A DNA stretch of 64,000 bases from Tanypteryx hageni (lineage: Eukaryota; Arthropoda; Insecta; Odonata; Petaluridae): NCBI GenBank assembly GCA_028673005.1, contig CM054114.1:17917137-17981136 (forward strand). The letters are read 5' to 3'. The position numbers and the translations under genes are program-made. The notes below the pieces were generated by a model, which made no database searches, had not been told where the DNA came from, and was given only the letters and a program-made list of their open reading frames with translations. Shown here piece after piece: positions 1-11,400 of this stretch (position 1 is the first letter of the stretch; the number at the start of each line of letters is the position of its first letter).

Positions 1-956
1 AATCCCCTAAGTACTTCGTCAATGAACCTTTGAAACGTTTGGGCGGCGTTTCGCAGGCCGAAGGACATAAAGGGAAAATCGAAAAGACCGAAAGGCGTAA
101 TTATGGCTGTTTTCGGAATGTCTTCTTTGTTCACGGGGATTTGATTATACGCTCTCACCAAGTCTATCGTGGAAAACACTGATTTACCGGAAAGCATTTG
201 GGCGAAATCCTCTATATGCGGCACTGGGTAGCGGTCGGGGATAGTCCGCGCGTTAAGAGCGCGGTAGTCTCCACAGGGGCGCCACTCGTCGCCTTTCTTA
301 GGAACCAGGTGGAGAGCGGAAGACCAACTGCTCTCCGATCGTTTCGCCGTACCCATTCGGAGCATCGCCTCAAATTCCCTTTTGGCGACGAGTAACCTGT
401 CCGGCGCCAACCGTCGCGGCTTGCAGGACACAGGTGGGCCAGGCGTAGTTCGAAGATGATGCACGGTAGTATGCTTCGGTTCCTTTGGCGTTCCGGCAGG
501 TCGGGTAATTTCTGGAAATTCCCCCAACAAGGCATGGTATCGCGAAGTTCCCACGACGGCCTTAACGTGCTCCACGGGAGTGCTCACCACACGCCCGGCA
601 ACCGAAAGTGACGTAACACCGTCAACGAGTCGTCGATTACGAACATCGACAAGCAACCCGTAAAAACCTAGAAAATCGGCGCCAATTATCGGTTTGTCCA
701 CATCCGCTATCACGAAACGCCAATTGAATTCGCGGCGGAGACCAAAATTTAACGACAGCACCACCCAGCCATACGTTGAAATAACGGACCCGTTAGCCGC
801 GTAAAGTTCGTATGAAGTTGCTGACCGTGGCCCTTTTACTCGGGACCGGGGGAAGACGCAGAGGTCGGAACCTGTGTCAACCAAAAACTGCACTTTCGTT
901 GACGCGTCGGTGACAAACAGGCGGCTAGGCGTGGGGCAATGGTCGCTGGCCGCCAT
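1..956 (-). CDS. Pol polyprotein (protease, start of reverse transcriptase), partial
   Basis: The ATG at 956-954 overlaps the gag stop, and the frame stays open for more than 315 codons to the window edge. Near the start is an aspartic protease: catalytic '[13 protein letters not shown]' at about residues 22-34 and the flap-side 'IIGADFLG'. After a linker comes the RT N-terminus: '[21 protein letters not shown]', then '[14 protein letters not shown]' with the first catalytic Asp, then '[25 protein letters not shown]'. These are diagnostic Ty3/gypsy RT blocks. The YVDD box, RNase H and integrase would lie left of base 1. I checked codon by codon and found no internal stop, so this copy may encode active enzyme. 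Confidence 0.92.
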   Translation of the reverse strand, partial: MAASDHCPTPSRLFVTDASTKVQFLVDTGSDLCVFPRSRVKGPRSATSYELYAANGSVISTYGWVVLSLNFGLRREFNWRFVIADVDKPIIGADFLGFYGLLVDVRNRRLVDGVTSLSVAGRVVSTPVEHVKAVVGTSRYHALLGEFPEITRPAGTPKEPKHTTVHHLRTTPGPPVSCKPRRLAPDRLLVAKREFEAMLRMGTAKRSESSWSSALHLVPKKGDEWRPCGDYRALNARTIPDRYPVPHIEDFAQMLSGKSVFSTIDLVRAYNQIPVNKEDIPKTAIITPFGLFDFPFMSFGLRNAAQTFQRFIDEVLRG

Positions 957-1753
957 TAACGACTGCCCTCCGCGTTTCCCTTGCCAAAGGCGCATGGCGG
1001 TCGGCACTTGCTCGCCCGGGCTGCAAAACGCTGATGGTACCAACACCAATCTTCATGTGTCGAAGAGGAGTTGCGAGGGTCTCCACGCGACCGGCTTCTC
1101 GAACGCGGGCGAGCACGTGGCGTCGTCCGACCGGCTGACAAAGCCGCGACTTGGCGGGTCAGGTCGTCGATCCGCCTAACAAGGGCTGCTATCTCTCCTG
1201 TGGTCGACGCGCTCGCGACTTGAGGCCGAGGAGTAACTTCGTTTACCTTGTCTGCCAGCTCCGCTAACCCGTCAAGTTCCATAGACGCCTGCGTGGCCAA
1301 GATGGCCTGCATATGCGATGGCAGGCGATTCAACCATAGCGAGCGGAGAAAGTCGTCTGGCACGGAAACACCTGCAAGCGTCCGTAGGTGGCGAAGGAAC
1401 TGGGACGGTTTCCGGTCACCGATCTCCTCGTGCTCGAGAAGTTGCCGGATCCTCTGCTCGTGTGATGCGGAGAGCCTCCGGATCAGCTCCGCCTTGATCC
1501 TCTCGTACTTATTCTCTGCCGGCGGACGCGTAATCACATCTTCCACTTCCTCCGCATATCGATTATTCAATTGCGCGATTACGTAGGAAAACTTAGTCGT
1601 ATCTTGCGTTATCCCCGCGAGGCGAAATTGTCCTTCCAGCTGAGAAAACCACAGAGCGGGTTTCTCAGGCCAAAACGGTGGAAGACGCACAGCTACGCGG
1701 TTTATGCTGGATTGCTCCTCGTGGTTGTTGGCCAACTCCATTTTGAAAAACAC
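956..1753 (-). CDS. Gag-like protein of the gypsy element
   Basis: This intact 265-codon ORF is the first in the element, directly after the leader. Residues about 20-165 resemble the retrotransposon gag capsid region: a '[16 protein letters not shown]' start, an '[12 protein letters not shown]' helix, then '[14 protein letters not shown]' and '[18 protein letters not shown]'. The C terminus is Arg/Ser-rich, then has a Cys/His cluster ([15 protein letters not shown]) typical of arthropod gypsy gags in place of a classical CCHC knuckle. The protein would form virus-like particles in the cytoplasm. The stop codon TAA overlaps the next ATG as TAATG, which suggests coupled termination and reinitiation or a frameshift for pol. 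Confidence 0.85.
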   Translation of the reverse strand: MFFKMELANNHEEQSSINRVAVRLPPFWPEKPALWFSQLEGQFRLAGITQDTTKFSYVIAQLNNRYAEEVEDVITRPPAENKYERIKAELIRRLSASHEQRIRQLLEHEEIGDRKPSQFLRHLRTLAGVSVPDDFLRSLWLNRLPSHMQAILATQASMELDGLAELADKVNEVTPRPQVASASTTGEIAALVRRIDDLTRQVAALSAGRTTPRARPRSRSRSRGDPRNSSSTHEDWCWYHQRFAARASKCRPPCAFGKGNAEGSR

Positions 1754-1784
1754 GTGGCGTAAGTAAACTCACTATTTTGCGGCG

Positions 1785-1802
1785 ATCACGTCGGGGTCAC
1801 CA
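1785..1802 (-). promoter_or_regulatory. Primer-binding site (tRNA-Trp type)
   Basis: The plus-strand 18-mer ATCACGTCGGGGTCACCA equals the 3' end of eukaryotic tRNA-Trp including CCA, as I recall that tRNA. The minus strand is therefore a perfect primer-binding site for reverse transcription. Its position directly inside the LTR supports this reading. Confidence 0.85.
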
Positions 1803-1803
1803 A

Positions 1804-2088
1804 TGTGGACGCGAGATTCTACTGGATATTACTGACAATAGTGGTTTATTCACAAACAAGATAAAACACAAGCAAAGTACATCGCTCAGTATAGCGGCAA
1901 AGAAAACACGGCGAGGGCAGCGCGACGACGGGCGAGAAAGCTGATGCCACACGATAAGATCTGGCCGGTAGATTCGCGCCAACTGGTGATCTCGCTTTTT
2001 CTTTTCGTCGCCCGGAAATCCTCCGCCTAGTGGGCTCTGGCGGCGGAAGCATTAACTTGTAGACAAGTAAACATTGTCAGCCGCCACA
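1804..2088 (-). repeat. 5' LTR of the gypsy element
   Basis: This 285-bp segment is bounded by TGTGG and CCACA, the short inverted ends expected of an LTR. Its inner end is one base from the primer-binding site. Read on the minus strand it carries AATAAA (plus-strand TTTATT at about 1848-1853) near its 3' end, a plausible polyadenylation signal. Bases just beyond 2088 (TTACC) would be one copy of the target-site duplication; the partner is outside the window. Confidence 0.82.
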
Positions 2089-2673
2089 TTACCATAAAAA
2101 TCTAAAAAAATGGGGACGCCTCGAATATCGGTATACGTTAATAATTCAATATATATAATTTTTCGGAAATCGTTGGAGAAAAGATCGCGGGACAAGAATA
2201 AATTTTGGTGGTTCCTAATGTCGTCGCATCTGCGGAAGATTACTACGCGAATTTCTAGTATAAGATAAGTACATTTTATGACAGGGTGCGGCCATAAACG
2301 AGTGTCGTCTGTCCTAGAAAAATCGAAATGTGTTCTACTCCGAGGACGACTATTGCATAAGTTGCTTTACAGATCAAAGCACTTGAGGATTAATGAAAAA
2401 ATGTCGCTCTACTTTGAATGGCAAGGCAACCAATGAGTGAGCGCCAAGCCGAATTTGAAGTGATCATGTTGAGTAGTTGCAACGGTTGAACTAGGTAACT
2501 GCGTAACTGTAAGTTTATCCGTCATTACGGGAAATCTTGGGAAAAAGTTATTTTTTAGGAGTATATGAATGACTATTTAACAACTTCATATATGCTGGTG
2601 ATACATGTGATTCTTTGTGTGTGTTAATTATGTTATTTTCTGTACGTTGCAACGTTTCCACTAGCTTGCTAAA
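2089..2673. other. No gene seen
   Basis: AT-rich DNA between the gypsy LTR and the THAP-like exon. I see no long ORF and no repeat match inside the window. It may include the promoter of the THAP-like exon. Confidence 0.4.
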
Positions 2674-2795
2674 ATGAATCAAGCAGAGAAGATAGTGCAT
2701 GCACGTAAGTGCTACGCACTAAACTGCAAACATACGAGGGGAACGAGCGGAGATCTAAAGTTGAAATTACATTCGTTTCCTCGCACGGAATCTAC
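2674..2795 (+). CDS. THAP-type zinc-finger exon (partial gene or transposon fragment)
   Basis: From the ATG at 2674 the frame encodes about 40 residues ending at a consensus donor (AC|GTAAGT, intron from 2796). The peptide contains 'KCYALNCKHTRG' and, about 20 residues later, 'LHSFPR'. This matches the N-terminal half of a THAP domain (C-x4-C zinc ligands, then the H/F-FP motif). THAP domains bind DNA and occur in host THAP proteins and P-element-type transposases, where they are often interrupted by an intron. No matching second exon is visible downstream; a LINE fragment follows within 50 bases. It is probably a relic or a captured 5' exon. Confidence 0.5.
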
Positions 2796-2843
2796 GTAAG
2801 TACTATGAGCTAAATTTGTAAAATCATTAATAGAAAATCTGAC

Positions 2844-3155
2844 ATGGACATCGTTAGAAAACGTAGGCTGCAGGCTAGAATTAAACTACTGAAAAAATTT
2901 ATGTCGGAGGGACTAGCGAATGAGGTAGTAGGACTTATCAGAAGCCCGACGTATCTCGGAAGGCAGGACAGTGAGGATAAGATTCGCGAGATCGACTAGA
3001 ACTGAGCGATATAGAGGATCGTTTTTCCCTAGGACGATAAGAGACCATAATAGAAAAAGATAACGTAGGAAAACTAGGAACCTTGGTGCACTGCACCCCC
3101 TGCCATCCACCGAAATGGTGACTTGCAGGGTATAATGTAGATGTAGATGAATATT
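2844..3155 (+). pseudogene. LINE 3'-end fragment with GTAGAT tail
   Basis: A 51-codon frame (2844-2999) contains 'GLIRSPTYLGRQDSEDKIREID'. After a one-base frame change comes 'RTERYRGSFFPRTIRDHN' (2998-3051). These are the basic 'RTxRYxxSFFPRTIRxWN' blocks found at the C terminus of many non-LTR retrotransposon ORF2 proteins. A short 3' UTR follows, ending in a GTAGATGTAGATG repeat near 3135-3150, the sort of simple-repeat tail LINEs leave. The unit is 5'-truncated and frameshifted, so it is dead. Confidence 0.6.
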
Positions 3156-4154
3156 ACGTACCGAGAAATATAAAGAATAAGTTACGTTTCTTTTTGTGAT
3201 TAATGTTACTATGGTTGTGTTTACTTTGGGGGAATTATATCCGGATTGCAATTTGGAACACACGAACCTTGTTCTACCGCCCAACTTAGCTTAGTTGTTA
3301 TTTTTGATCCTTTAAATAAGTGGCTGAGAACGTTCTCTCGGATGTGTTTGTTTATTCCTAAAAAAGGCTGTGGCCTTATATCTATTGCATAATAAGTATA
3401 GCCAATTTGACATCCTATACATATATGTATATGTCCTGGGATGAATAAAAATTATCATTGTTATAGGATTGCAATTTTTAACTTGAAACCTCTCGTTTCG
3501 AGATAGGGCGAGTATATCGTGGACTACCTGTAGTAAAAAGGTCAACACTTTGTTGAGCCGATATTTAGTGTACAGATTATTCGCATATCGAGTTATTACT
3601 GTAGTTAGATATCTCAGGATTTTCAACTTTAATAATAGTAACCATTTAACGAGATACTTCACTATGGCTTGTTTTCATGTGATGCATATCTTCACTTTAG
3701 ACTCTTTAGGAGCAAAGTTGTATTTGATGCATATGTTGAAGTGTTAATAATTCTGTAATGTTATAATTCCAGGTGCCGAGAATGGGTTGCAAGGGCAGGG
3801 AATCCCCCTTTATTTGTGAGGCCCATTATGTCACTGTTTCTTTATTACTGTTATGATGTTTGTCTGGTGGCTAGCTTCTGCAGCTATAATATGTTGCTCT
3901 TTTAAGCATGATCTGCCTTGCTTCAAAATTATTCTTTCGTCGGTTACATGCATTCTACTGTAATATTTTTTCAATGTGTGCATGTTTCCTATATTTATTG
4001 AACAATAATTGATCTATGTGGTTCAATTCCATTTCATATCTGTTATATGTAAATATGTACAATATTTCTTCTGCAATAAAACTATTTGAATTTAAATTGT
4101 TCTTCTTTCTATTCTCACCCATTACTCCTCTGGTTACGTTATTCGTAAAAAAGT
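3156..4154. other. No gene seen
   Basis: AT-rich spacer. Open frames here (for example 3312-3662 minus) have low-complexity composition and no recognisable motif. I see no element ends. Confidence 0.4.
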
Positions 4155-5640
4155 AAATTGTGGAATTATGTTCATTTCAGGAATCTGCTAATCTCTTTGT
4201 TGAACATCTTTCCAGCGTATATTATGTGGTGCACTTCCTAGAATATTTTCTACTGTTCCTTCATCATCACCTTCAATGCCTCATTCTCTTCTTCCAAATT
4301 CCTCTTCCATTACTGTTCCCTCAGCTGCTTCTACTAGCACTCCTCTAGTAATATCAACTGTATCAGCTGAGTCTTTGGCTACTCCACTTCCTCCTTCTCC
4401 TTTACCAAGTGAAATTCCAAGCACCGAAGTCACATTTAGGATTCATGATGTAAGTCTTGATTCTTCTTCTAATCTATCTCTCCCTGGCACTTCATCAGCA
4501 TTACCAGCAACCTCTCCTTTTAAAACATCTGTTACTGGGGATACCGAATGTTCTTTAAGCTACATCCTCGTGTAACATTGAACACAATTTTCTCATGGTG
4601 TCATCTCCATCTCTTAAACTAATTAATAATGCGTTTACATTCCTCCAAAATCTGACCAAAGCATATACCAAAAATATCGTGAAGAAGTGAATCGTCTTGC
4701 ATATTTGTGTGCAGACGCCAATTTGCTTATGTTTGGCGGTTCAATTTGCCAGGTAATAATTGGTCAACATTCTTTCCTGAAGTTAACCTCACTGCTAATA
4801 TCTGAATTTTGTACAAAAAACTTAGTTACCAACCAATATGGCGAGATTCTGGATTTGTGTTTAACAGATATTACAAGTGTTTATGATGTTGATGTGACTT
4901 TTGCCTTGTATTGCCTATCATCCTCCTCTTATGTGTGAACTTCATGTAGGTGTATCCCCATGTGCAGATATTAATTTTGAAATTTTCATCTTTAGGAAAG
5001 GGAACTATTCTGCAATGATAGATTACTTTAGCTCTATAGATTGGTTTATATTGACTGATTACAAATAGATGATGCAGTTTGTTATTTTTATGATATTGTA
5101 AATAATGCCATTAATCTGTATGTTCCTGAAATTTTACACAAGAGTGGATCATCCCACTTACCCAACTGGTTTGGTAAAGAATTAATTTCATTAATATATG
5201 ATAAGAAAATAGCCCACAATAAGCTTAAAATAAGTGCATCTAGTGTAGATTACAATTCTTTTGCATATCTTCATGCTAAATGTCATTATCAAAAGTCTGT
5301 TATTTCTCTTATATTAGTTCTGTTCAAGATTCCATTCCATTGAATACAAGTAGATTGTGGAATTATGCTCATTTCAGGAATCTGCTAATCTCTTTGTTGA
5401 ACATCTTTCCAGCGTATATTCTACTCCAAGTAACATAATACCACAATACCAGTATTCTCATACAGTTAATTTACACTCTTGTGGTGTGACTCAATTAAGT
5501 GTTCTTAATGCCTTTAGTATGCTTGATGTAAATAAGAGCACTGGGCCTCCTCTCTTGCTGAAGCACTGCTCTAACTTTTTAACTTATCCTCTTATTATAT
5601 TTTTTAATTAGTCACTTAATGATGGCCATTTCTAGATGTT
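4155..5640 (+). pseudogene. Decayed non-LTR retrotransposon (endonuclease and RT pieces)
   Basis: About 4730-4925 retains the endonuclease motif block reading 'FNLPGNNWSTFFPEVNLTAN' in one frame and 'NQYGEILDLCLTDITSVYDVDV' in another, so frameshifts are present. Next come degraded blocks resembling 'DHPTYPTGLVKN'. At 5357-5620 lies the RT amino end: 'SANLFVEHLSSVYS', 'LNAFSMLDVNKSTGPP' and 'LLKHCSNFLTYPLIIFFN'. This order (EN, linker, RT) is that of Jockey/R1/CR1-type LINEs; the clade is not resolved. A 75-bp piece of the RT start is duplicated upstream at about 4150-4222. A Pro/Ser-rich frame (4276-4572) lies between the copies and may be ORF1 or linker sequence. Many stops; not functional. 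Confidence 0.65.
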
Positions 5641-6400
5641 TGGAAGGATAATTTCATGATTCCTGTCCATGAAGCAAAAAGTAAATCATTTGTAAAGACC
5701 AATAGTAAGTAGGGGAAGGCATGGTAAAGTGGCCGTGTTACTTTTCAATGTCTGTTTAGTGCTGCACCCATGCAGGAATTATGTAAACTCGGAGGGCAGG
5801 GCGTTCTCAGTTGCCTTGCAAATGTGAAGGAAGGATGCATTTATTTTTACATACATACATACAAATATATTAAGAACATTCAGATACAAATGTCATGTTA
5901 TAAGTCATTTATTTTAAGAATCAAAAATTTTCCAATAGAAAATACATATACACAATCTGTATTTTATGAATTTTTTGTTTCACTTGAAATATGTTAAGAC
6001 AATACAGATACAAATGTTATATGTCATTCATTTAAAAAAATAAAAAAATTTCAGTTGTTTAGATGAAGTAACGTGTTGTTTAACTGAATGGATTTTTTTA
6101 TAAGCATGACATCGTTAACAGTTGAATCAGACTCTAGTTCAATGTAATGCAAAACAACATCTAGGGCATCCTTAGCTGCTGTATGAGGTGTTTTTGGCTC
6201 TTATTTAATTCTTCTTCCTCTTCAAACTTTTATCCTTCTGTTTCCATCACGCCCTGTATGATTTCTGCATCCTTCATAATTTCATTCTCCAATAAATAGT
6301 CACCTTGGATCCATTGCTTTATGTCTTCTTGCTGTAAATCTTCAGAACCTTCCATTTGCCTTGCATCACTTAATAGACTTTATTCATTTTTAACATTGAT
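5641..6400. other. No gene seen (left flank of a dead transposase)
   Basis: AT-rich sequence with no supported ORF. It may hold the 3' UTR and terminal repeat of the pogo-like element to the right, but I could not match terminal inverted repeats. Confidence 0.35.
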
Positions 6401-6407
6401 ATCATAC

Positions 6408-7567
6408 TCAAGGCAAAGTTTTCTTCAAGATTTGGTAAATGTTGAACTCTTGGATTTTGTTCCAAGACTGTTCTAAGTTATAAACAACATCTTTGATGCA
6501 GATGTCTTTCAAGGATTCCATTATACCTATATTTTTATCTTCTATTTTTTTCAAAACTGAAATCAGAAATTTTCGCCTGTATCTTCTTTTTAAGCTTTCT
6601 AAAACCCCTTGATCCATAGGCTGAATTAAGGATGTTACATTCGCTGGTAGAAATATGACCTTTATGTCCCTATCTTTGAGTTCCTTGCAATTGGGATGTG
6701 AAGGAGCATTATCCAGAATGAGAATGGCCTTTCCAGGTAAGTTCAGTATTTTCAAATGTCTTCATACAGAAGATACAAACTCATGAAAAACCATTCTCTG
6801 AATAATGCAGAATCCATTCAGGTTGATTTTTGTGATTGGTAGTAAACTGGTAAAGACAAACGATTTATGCTTTTAAATGCTCTGGGAATTTTTGATTTAC
6901 CGACAATAAATGCGGCAAATTGTGAGTTCCAGCTGCATTGCTGCAGGCGGCTACATGAGTCATTCTTTGAATTTTTTGTATCCTGATGCTGCAGGCTCAT
7001 CCTTATTTGCCTTCGTTTTTGTTCGTAACATCTTGTAATTTAGACCCGTTTCGTCTATATTGTAGAGTTGTCCTCCAACTGATTTATCTCCGTCGATAAG
7101 CTCTCTTAAATCCTGCGAAAATTTCTGAGCAGCATGCTGATCAGACGATAACTTTTCACCAGTGATGATTAATACATTGATACCATGACGTTTTTTTCCA
7201 ATGTCCAAGCAATCCGTTACTTGCAGTAAATTTCTGGGCACCACCAATTTTTCGATTTAGGCTTAGGTCCTTTTCCTTGGGTATGGGTCCACTGATTGAA
7301 ATTCCAAGATGTCTTTCTTGCATAAACCTCAGGCATAATGCATCTTCTAAAATTTCCAATTTTGGTCACTTTAATGTTGAATGGGAAGATAAAGACTCTT
7401 GTGTTGCAATCTGACTGCAAAATCCTTCTAGATTCATGCGATTTTTTCAAGTCTTTTACAGTAGTCGCTCCAACACCTAATTTCACAGAAATTTGTCTTA
7501 CTGACTCACCCTTATCAATTCTTTCCAGAGCATCAAGATTAGTTTTCATGGAAACAACCACACACAA
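6408..7567 (-). pseudogene. pogo/Tigger-like DDE transposase, frameshifted
   Basis: Successive minus-strand frames reconstruct a Tc5/pogo-type transposase. An N-terminal psq-type HTH ('LERIDKGESVRQISVKLGVGATTVKDLKKS') is followed by a CENP-B-like second DNA-binding segment ('LCLRFMQERHLGISISGPI'), then a DDE core. The core contains 'QLYNIDETGLNYKMLR' (first Asp, about 7060), 'AILILDNAPSHP' (second Asp, about 6710) and 'MDQGVLESLKRRYRRKFL' (third acidic site, about 6600). At least four frame changes break the gene, so it cannot make active enzyme. The relatives are Tigger/jerky-like proteins. Paired terminal repeats were not found. Confidence 0.85.
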
Positions 7568-7599
7568 CTCATTTTAATTTAACTACACTTTCTAGTGGA

Positions 7600-8090
7600 A
7601 GGTCCCGAACCGGCCTAAATTTTTATACAAAATAATTAATAATACATTTGATTGCCCTAATTTATTATCGCTTATAAATGTAAGGATCCCTGCTCACTCA
7701 ATAAGCTTTTCGTGCCATGCCATCTAGGTTATCATAGAAATAATTACACTTTTAATTCACCTATTACATGTGTTGGAAGGCTAGTCTACAGTTGATTTGT
7801 TCAGATGTCTCCAAGTATATAAAAGGAAATTAAGGTTTTTATTTGACTTTGAAATATAAGCATGATTAGGTGTATATATAAAATGATTTTAATTGATAAC
7901 TTTCATCTTTTAAATATTATGTGTATGTGAAGTGCAATATAAAATGCAGTGTTGTATTAGGTTTTAACAGAGTGAAAGCTTTGATAAATATAAACTGTCA
8001 TATTTTTGTAAATTTTATATCTATGGGTATATGTACGGTTATATGAATGTTGCAGGATATTGAATATTCTAAAACATTTATTTGAAACAT
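7600..8090. other. No gene seen
   Basis: AT-rich DNA right of the dead transposase. No ORF or recognisable repeat is supported. Confidence 0.35.
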
Positions 8091-8094
8091 TTTT

Positions 8095-8400
8095 AAAAAC
8101 CATATGTTATAGCTGCCACAACCACACCACCTACTGGTGATTATTGCTAACAATTGACGTTAGTTATGTCTTACTAACGCTCCTTTTAATTTTCTTAATT
8201 GTTGGAGATTCCTGGCTATATCCAGTATCAGAAGGCTATGGTATCAATCTATTTGTGTTCATTGTGAAGCCTTAAAAATTTCTCGCAGTTCCTTAAAAAA
8301 TTCATTATCATTTAACCTGTTTGGAATTTTTAGAAATATTAATCATGGTCAAAGTAATGTGGTTGCCACATCAGATTTTTTGAAATATTTGCTTTTATAT
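8095..8400 (+). repeat. Dispersed repeat, copy 1 (partner at 38985-39332, inverted)
   Basis: This segment matches the reverse complement of 38985-39332. Shared blocks include CCACCTACTGGTG versus CCACCTACCAGCG, a stretch near TTTAATTTTCTTAATTGTTGGAG, and one near TTTAACCTGTTTGGAATTTT. Both copies retain traces of one reading frame ('LLxIFLIVGxSWLYPxSEGY'), so the repeat may derive from coding sequence of an unidentified element. Both copies now have stops. Confidence 0.6.
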
Positions 8401-11400
8401 ATGAAATAAGATTACCTCAAATTAATCCCTTAAAAGGTATTAGACATAGAGATGATGATAATATTAAGCCAATGGAGGAATTATATCTTGGAATAAAAGT
8501 TAAATTGAGCTTAGAAATTCAACTAATATTGACCTTGGAGAAATTAGAAACTTTCTAAATAGCTCTTTGGAGTTTCTAATTGTGAGTGCTTCCCAAATTT
8601 TCAAAAAAGATTTTAATTTGAATCAGTGGCTTCAAAATCCCTACAAATGCTGTTCTAAAGAGGTGTTTAAAAAACAAGTAGCTTCCCTAATTAATCTTAT
8701 TTTAACCTTTGAACATTTGCCTTCTTCAGAAATTCAAATGACTGATAGTGAATGGAGACAGCAAAGAAACATGTTAAAGAGTTTAGAAGTAAATTACAGT
8801 ATGAAACCTAAAGTATAGTGAAGTAGTGGAAATGAAGCAAATAGACGATGAAGAAATTTTTCCTAAGCTATTTAAATTTATGGAAATGTTATTATGCTTT
8901 CCTTATTAGAGTGCTGCAGTTGCGTATTCTCAGAAATTTACACAATGAAAGATGAAACAAGAAACAGATATCAATGGAAACCTGTGCAGGTTTAATATTA
9001 ACAAAACAATTCATAATGAATTATAATTTTAATGCAAGAAAGTCGCTGTTGAAGAGAGCGAAAATGGCAGGAGAGAAATATAAATGTTAAGTTTAGTCCT
9101 AAATCTCATAGTAGTAGGTTAGAGGAAAATAAAATATTTCGTTTATGTATTCATAAAAATATTTTATCGATTTAAGTATTTTTCATTTAGGGTTGAGCAA
9201 TTTTGTGTTATATCCATACCTAGTTGCATTTTACATTCCTAACAGAGGTATTTCTTTTTTCATTAATAAATAATTATTATCATAAAAAACATTTATTTCT
9301 TTAGTAAATCGAGTAAAATAACCGTGTTTAGTTTTTCCTAAATTTACATATTTAACATGGAATTTTGACCATAAATATTCCTTTAACAGATAATTCTTCA
9401 GATTTTTCTTTCCGATTCTATAGATGTTTAAAGTTTTGGAAAGGCAACACTGTTACAATATCCAAATTATTCACACCTGAAAAGAATTGTAAAACCAAAC
9501 AATAAAAAACCACTGAATGCTAAAACGATTATATTATTAAAAAGACGAAATGCTTCTGCATAACCAGTTTTTAATTATTTGCTGAATTTCGTAAGACAAA
9601 TAATGTATACAGCTCGTTTATTATAGTTAAAAGCTACAAAATCCTTAATTCTATTTAAATGTAAGTGTAAAGCAGGTATAGAAAATATCAGCATTCAAGA
9701 AACAGTAAAATTGAATAAAAGACAGGGTATTGGATATTTAATTCTTTTATTTATTCTTTCAGTGTGACAGAATTTCGCTGTCTTTCAGTCACATTAAATA
9801 CAATCCACCTCTCTGACCAGGTAAGTTTAAGTATGGAGGCATTTCACACTAGATGTTTCTGAACCACAGGTGGCTAGAACTTAGGTAATGACTGCACTGT
9901 ATGCTACCAAAAACACAATTTTAAGTTTTTAACAAAAAGATATAAGTAAATTTAGCGAGGCTTGTTCAAGCATAGCAGCAACACTAACACATGGGCTGCT
10001 TGGAGATTCTTTGAAATCATATTTAGAGCAGGTTCTCAAAAGTTGACTTGCAATTGTCCTGGATATCCAGTTGAAAGACAACGTGTTGGCCTCTGTGGTC
10101 TTAGCAATATTCATTCAGGTATGAGATTGAAATTCCCTGGAGTTCAAGCATCCCTGTACATCGTGAATGTTTAATATTTCAGTGATGGATTACCCCTTTA
10201 CCCTTCTATTTTAGGAGAATTCATCATAATATCTTAGCTGTTGCTCCTCAACAATGAAATTTTTGTTATAAAATTAATTGAGACATTCTGAACCTGCAAT
10301 AAAAGATTTATTATTATTTATTAATTCACAGGCAAAAGGCCATTACAAAATAAAATGAACATTTTCAAAATTGGTAGTAAAGTACTTGAAATATGATTCC
10401 CCAAAGAAAACACAGCGGGCCTGAATCCTGCGAAAGTAGGATTTTTTCCTAGGTCGTCCGGCCTCCTGTTTGTGTGGTTTGAGAAGCCTGCACTGGGATT
10501 CTCTCCTTCTCTGTGAGTGTTTTCAGTGTGGAAGGAGCTATGGCTATATAAATCCAAGAAGAGGTTGATTAGCCAAAACTACACACACACATTTCATTCA
10601 TAATTAAGAAATTTCATCTCCACTACTTGACTATTTGATAGCATCATTTCTCTGCAACTATTTGTTATTGCATTTTAATGTCATTTCAGAATCATATTGT
10701 ACTTTTTCACCACATTGCACGATTTTGTAGTAGCAGAGAAGAAACTATAAAATTCCTTCCCAACAGAATAGCAACCTATTACTTTGTACTATATTTTATC
10801 CCAGGCATTCACAACTAAATTTAATGAATGAGCTGTGCTGGGAATAAAAATCCTCTGGGGTTTATTTTTCGTATCCTTATTTACTCGCCCACATGTTTGA
10901 TTCATTATCATTGTAATGTTGTTCTCTAATATATTCGATTGATAATTTTACCTTATTCAGCTCCTTAAATAGAGAATCTGTTAATAAAGCAGCCCCACTA
11001 TCTATCGGATTGCTGAGGGCCACTGGTTAGCTGCTGGGGGTGAGGAGACACGTGGGCCTTAGTGACCAGCGTTGCCAACTTTCATTCAAGCACTGTCATT
11101 GGAGAAAGTAAAAATTTTCTACTGTAAATTTTATGCTAAATAGATTATTCAAAGCTGTCAATATTGAAATGTTAAAATTGTTATATTATGCCAAGATTCA
11201 TTCTTATTTGTCGTATTGAATAATCTTTTGGGGTCATGATAGATATGCCAATAAAGTCTTCTACCTGAAAAAGTCAGCCATTAAAGCTCTCCTGGTAAAC
11301 CATCGTAAATTTCTTTAGGCATAACCAAAACACCCTATATACATATATATATATATATGTATGTATATATATATGTATATATATGGTTGTATGTATTTAT

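Larger units (their letters stand above)
1..2088 (-). mobile_element. Ty3/gypsy LTR retrotransposon, 5' portion (cut by the window edge)
   Basis: Read on the minus strand, this is the 5' half of an LTR retrotransposon. In order it holds an LTR (2088-1804), a primer-binding site matching the 3' end of tRNA-Trp (1802-1785), a short leader, a gag ORF (1753-956) and a pol ORF that overlaps the gag stop and runs off the window at base 1. The order gag, protease, RT and the RT motifs place it in Ty3/gypsy. No stop or frameshift is seen in either ORF, so the copy looks young. It is richer in GC than the neighbouring DNA. The 3' half (rest of RT, RNase H, integrase, 3' LTR) lies left of the window. 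Confidence 0.93.

Noticed and set aside
3312..3662. 116-codon minus ORF as a gene
   Set aside because: No domain, AT-rich codons and no splice or promoter support.
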